A DNA stretch of 16,832 nt from Actinomycetes bacterium. GTDB taxonomy: Bacteria; Actinomycetota; Acidimicrobiia; Acidimicrobiales; CADCSY01. How positions within the stretch are numbered: the first letter of the stretch is position 1; the number at the start of each line of letters is the position of its first letter. The DNA lies in NCBI GenBank assembly GCA_025464025.1, contig JAODBP010000358.1, forward strand, positions 1 through 16,832. Direction: 5' to 3'. The position numbers were made by a program, and so were the translations under genes. The notes below the pieces were generated by a model. That model had not been told where the DNA came from. It saw only the letters and a program-made list of their open reading frames with translations, and ran no database searches. Below are positions 14,612 through 16,832 of the stretch, in pieces.

Positions 14612-14617
14612 GGCCCG

Positions 14618-16519
14618 GTGCACCGAACGCGCGCTTTGTCCCTCCTCGCCGCTGTCGCCGTCGCGATCCCCCTTCTGGCGGCGATCGCACCCCAGGGCGC
14701 CGCAGCCGTGGGCAACCCGCCGCACGACAAGCCGGTCACCGTCCCGGCCGACGACTTCCCCGACCCGGCCGTCCTGCGGGTCGGCACCACCTGGTACGCC
14801 TACGGCACCGATGGCGACCTCGGCAACGTCCAGGTCGTGCGGTCCACCGACCTCGTGACGTGGACCAACGCCCGCACCGGCGGCGCCCTCCCCGCCGTGC
14901 CGACCTGGGGCCAGAACGACGACGTGTGGGCGCCCGGCATCCTCGACACCGGCTCGGGCTACGTGCTCTACAGCGCGGTGGTGAACAAGTCGACGGGCAA
15001 GCGCTGCCTCGCAGCCGCGACGTCGGCGACGCCCGCGGGCCCGTTCGCCGCCGTCCAGGCGTTCCAGCTCTGCAACGACGGCGAGGGCGGCGTGATCGAC
15101 CCCGACGTCTTCACGTCCGGCGGCAACCGCTTCCTCCTCTGGAAGACCGAAGGCGTGCCCGGCCAGGTCGCCCCGGCCATCTGGTCGCAGCCCCTCGCCG
15201 CCAACGGCCAGTCGGTCAGCGGCACCGCCTCGCGCATCTTCTCGTCGCAGTACCCCTGGGAGGGCACGCTGGTCGAGAACCCGACGATGGTGAGCAGCGG
15301 CGGGCGCCTCTTCCTCTTCTACTCGGGCAACGAGTGGGAGTCGGCGGCCTACGGGGTCGGCTGGGCCGTGTGCCCGTCGGTCCAGGGCCCGTGCGTCGCC
15401 CCACCTGACAAGCCGCTCCTGCGCACCGAGAGCACCAGCCTCCAGGGACCGGGCGGTGGCACCGTGTTCCAGGACGAGGGCGGCCAGTGGTGGCTCGGCT
15501 TCGCCGCCTGGATCGACAACGGCGTCACCGAGGCCACCGGCCACCGCAAGCTCTTCTTCCGCCGGCTCGACTTCACCGCCGGCCGCCCGGTCCTCCAGGC
15601 CGCCAACGGCACCTTCCCGGCCCAGCGCGTGGCCGAGCGGATCGCCGGCCCGAGCCGCTACGAGACCGCTGCGCAGTTCTCGGCCAACCTCGTGCAGCCC
15701 AAGCGTCCCGTCACCTACGTGGCCACCGGTGCCGCCTTCCCCGACGCCCTCTCGGCCGGTCCGGCCTCCGGGTTCGAGGGCAGCCCTGTCCTGCTCGTCA
15801 CCCGCGACAGCGTCCCGGCGGCGGTGAAGACCGAGCTGTGCCGGGTGAACCCGGGCCACCTCGTGGTCATGGGCGGCATCGGCGCCATCTCCGACGCCGT
15901 CTACGAGCAGGTGCGCACCTGTGCCATCGGCGGGTCGGCCCACCGCGAGCCGGGCACCAACCGGTTCGACACCGCGGCCCGGGTCTCGGCCAACACCTAC
16001 AAGACGCCGCCGCCGGTCGCCTACGTCGCCACGGGCGACAACTTCGCGGACGCCCTCGCCGGCGGCGCGGCCGGCGCCCGCAACAAGGGCCCGTTGCTGC
16101 TCGTCCGCCGCGACAGCGTGCCGGCCGAGACGCGTGCCGAGCTGAGCCGGCTCAAGCCCGGGCGCATCGTCGTGCTCGGCGGCCAGGGCGCGGTCTCCGA
16201 CGCAACGTTCAACGCGCTGAAGGCGTACTCCGGCAACGTCACCCGGATCGCCGGCGCCACCCGCTACGCCACGGCGGCCCAGCTCGCCCGCACCGAGTTC
16301 GGCTCGCTGGTCGGCGGCCTGGTGATCGCCACCGGCCAGTCGTTCCCCGACGCCGTTGCCGCCGGGGCCGCCGGCTTCCCGATCCTGCTCGTGCCGTCGG
16401 GCGGCGCCGCCCCGGGCGAGGTCAAGGCCGCGTTGGATGCGCTCAAGCCGCTCGGCGTCCTCGTCCTCGGCGGCCAGGGCGCCGTCGCCGACGCGACCCT
16501 GGCATCGCTGGGCCTCTGA
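14618..16519 (+). CDS. Secreted GH43-like beta-propeller protein with three cell-wall-binding (CWB2) repeats
   Basis: The GTG start at 14618 gives 633 residues with a signal peptide (MHRTRALSLLAAVAVAIPLLAAIAPQGAAA). Residues about 40-330 form a GH43/arabinanase-like five-bladed propeller. Asp49 is in DDFPDPAVLRVG (base position), then comes NDDVWAPGIL, Asp161 in GVIDPDVF, and Glu220 in LVENPTMV (acid position). The catalytic set therefore looks intact, which suggests a glycosidase acting on arabinose- or xylose-containing glycans; substrate is unproven. From residue 341 there are three CWB2 (PF04122) repeats, opening RIAGPSRYETA, then NRFDTAARVSA, then RIAGATRYATA, each with VATG..FPDAL/FADAL and VVLGG-type strands. 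These hold the enzyme to the wall non-covalently. It is divergent from the PIM operon, and its TGA is one base from the stop of the next convergent gene. Confidence 0.88.
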   Translation: MHRTRALSLLAAVAVAIPLLAAIAPQGAAAVGNPPHDKPVTVPADDFPDPAVLRVGTTWYAYGTDGDLGNVQVVRSTDLVTWTNARTGGALPAVPTWGQNDDVWAPGILDTGSGYVLYSAVVNKSTGKRCLAAATSATPAGPFAAVQAFQLCNDGEGGVIDPDVFTSGGNRFLLWKTEGVPGQVAPAIWSQPLAANGQSVSGTASRIFSSQYPWEGTLVENPTMVSSGGRLFLFYSGNEWESAAYGVGWAVCPSVQGPCVAPPDKPLLRTESTSLQGPGGGTVFQDEGGQWWLGFAAWIDNGVTEATGHRKLFFRRLDFTAGRPVLQAANGTFPAQRVAERIAGPSRYETAAQFSANLVQPKRPVTYVATGAAFPDALSAGPASGFEGSPVLLVTRDSVPAAVKTELCRVNPGHLVVMGGIGAISDAVYEQVRTCAIGGSAHREPGTNRFDTAARVSANTYKTPPPVAYVATGDNFADALAGGAAGARNKGPLLLVRRDSVPAETRAELSRLKPGRIVVLGGQGAVSDATFNALKAYSGNVTRIAGATRYATAAQLARTEFGSLVGGLVIATGQSFPDAVAAGAAGFPILLVPSGGAAPGEVKAALDALKPLGVLVLGGQGAVADATLASLGL

Positions 16520-16520
16520 C

Positions 16521-16832
16521 TCAGGGGACCTCGCGCGCCTCGGCCTCCGACGAGGTCTGGATGTCGGTCCCGTCCTTGCCACCGGGGACGACCTTGGCGA
16601 AGAGGTAGTGGGCCCGGCCCGACACGGTGACCACCACGTGGGTGCCGGTGGGGTCGACCTCGACGTCGATCACGGCGGCGTCGAGGCGGTCGAGCCCCTT
16701 CGCCGCCACCGACTGCTCGGCGATGGCCCGGGCCCGGGACTCGACGATCCGGGCGTCGCCGGTGGCGTAGAAGTGGTCGAGGTCGATGGCCCGGGTCGCC
16801 ACGTCGTTGGCCGCGGCCGACGCAGCATCGGC
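16521..16832 (-). CDS. 3' part of a probable TadE/TadG-like pilus assembly protein (5' end outside window)
   Basis: The frame is open from the right edge to the TGA at 16521-16523 (103 residues visible). An internal GTG at 16802 is possible, but the upstream residues (ADAASAAAND) continue the same pattern, so I treat the gene as truncated by the window. The segment DAASAAANDVATRAIDLDHFYATGDARIVESRARAIAEQ, with its Ala-rich helix and following beta part (VIDVEVDPTGTHVVVTVSGRA), resembles TadE/TadG-like pseudopilins after their N-terminal membrane helix. That family works in Flp/Tad pilus assembly. Without the N-terminus the assignment is moderate. It is convergent with the GH43/CWB2 gene, with one base between their stops. 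Confidence 0.55.
   Translation of the reverse strand, partial: ADAASAAANDVATRAIDLDHFYATGDARIVESRARAIAEQSVAAKGLDRLDAAVIDVEVDPTGTHVVVTVSGRAHYLFAKVVPGGKDGTDIQTSSEAEAREVP

Noticed and set aside
11342..16519. A 1725-codon open frame on the plus strand spanning pimA-operon genes and the GH43/CWB2 gene
   Set aside because: Only the part from 14618 has a signal peptide and real domains. The upstream two thirds are the antisense of the VanY-like, acyltransferase and pgsA genes, kept open by high GC content.
14561..16582. Minus-strand extension of pgsA making an 899-residue protein
   Set aside because: The extension is antisense to the GH43/CWB2 gene and has shadow composition. CDP-alcohol transferases are about 200-230 residues and the ATG at 14560 fits.

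Overview
The window is very GC-rich, densely packed bacterial DNA from an actinobacterium. The main evidence is a phosphatidylinositol mannoside (PIM) gene group: a CDP-alcohol phosphatidyltransferase, an HX4D acyltransferase and a PimA-like mannosyltransferase. It sits on the same strand as pdxS-pdxT, yebC and ruvC-ruvA-ruvB. From memory this matches the order in Mycobacterium tuberculosis (Rv2612c-Rv2610c, then pdxS/pdxT, yebC, and ruvCAB at Rv2594c-Rv2592c). Thr-rich linkers in several exported proteins, CWB2 repeats and apparently leaderless promoters suggest a deep-branching actinobacterium, perhaps Acidimicrobiia. That placement is inference; there is no rRNA or other marker gene.

Layout. 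1-528 (+): the 3' end of a membrane-anchored Pro/Thr-rich protein, then a tiny secreted peptide gene that overlaps it. 525-5453 (-): housekeeping block read as pdxS-pdxT, then yebC-peroxiredoxin, then ruvC-ruvA-ruvB. 5503-7325 (-): a membrane M48-like protein that has lost its zinc site, followed by a DUF3048 (YerB-like) lipoprotein. 7485-10050 (+): a 593-residue wall-anchored LPxTG protein, a terminator hairpin, a copy of a small dispersed repeat, and an AMIN-like lipoprotein. 10047-14560 (-): the PIM operon pgsA-acyltransferase-pimA, with a large extracytoplasmic VanY/ARB-07466-like protein inserted before pimA. 14618-16519 (+): a secreted GH43-like beta-propeller with three CWB2 repeats. 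16521-16832 (-): the 3' end of a probable TadE/TadG-like pilus protein, cut by the window edge.

Functional themes. The minus-strand core covers Holliday-junction processing, PLP synthesis, translation support (YebC), peroxide defence and inositol-lipid synthesis. Interleaved with it are envelope and surface genes: three anchored or wall-binding proteins, two lipoproteins, one peptidoglycan-hydrolase-like protein and one secreted peptide. No rRNA, tRNA, CRISPR, transposase or phage gene is visible.

The longest stretch without a gene is 175 bp (9267-9441), so there is no gene-free region above 300 bases. Notable points are an M48 homologue with all three zinc ligands replaced, a likely 30-residue secreted peptide, an 18-residue helical repeat array on the VanY-like protein, recurrent TANNNT boxes 6-7 nt before start codons, a two-copy intergenic repeat, and three convergent gene pairs whose stop codons overlap or nearly touch.
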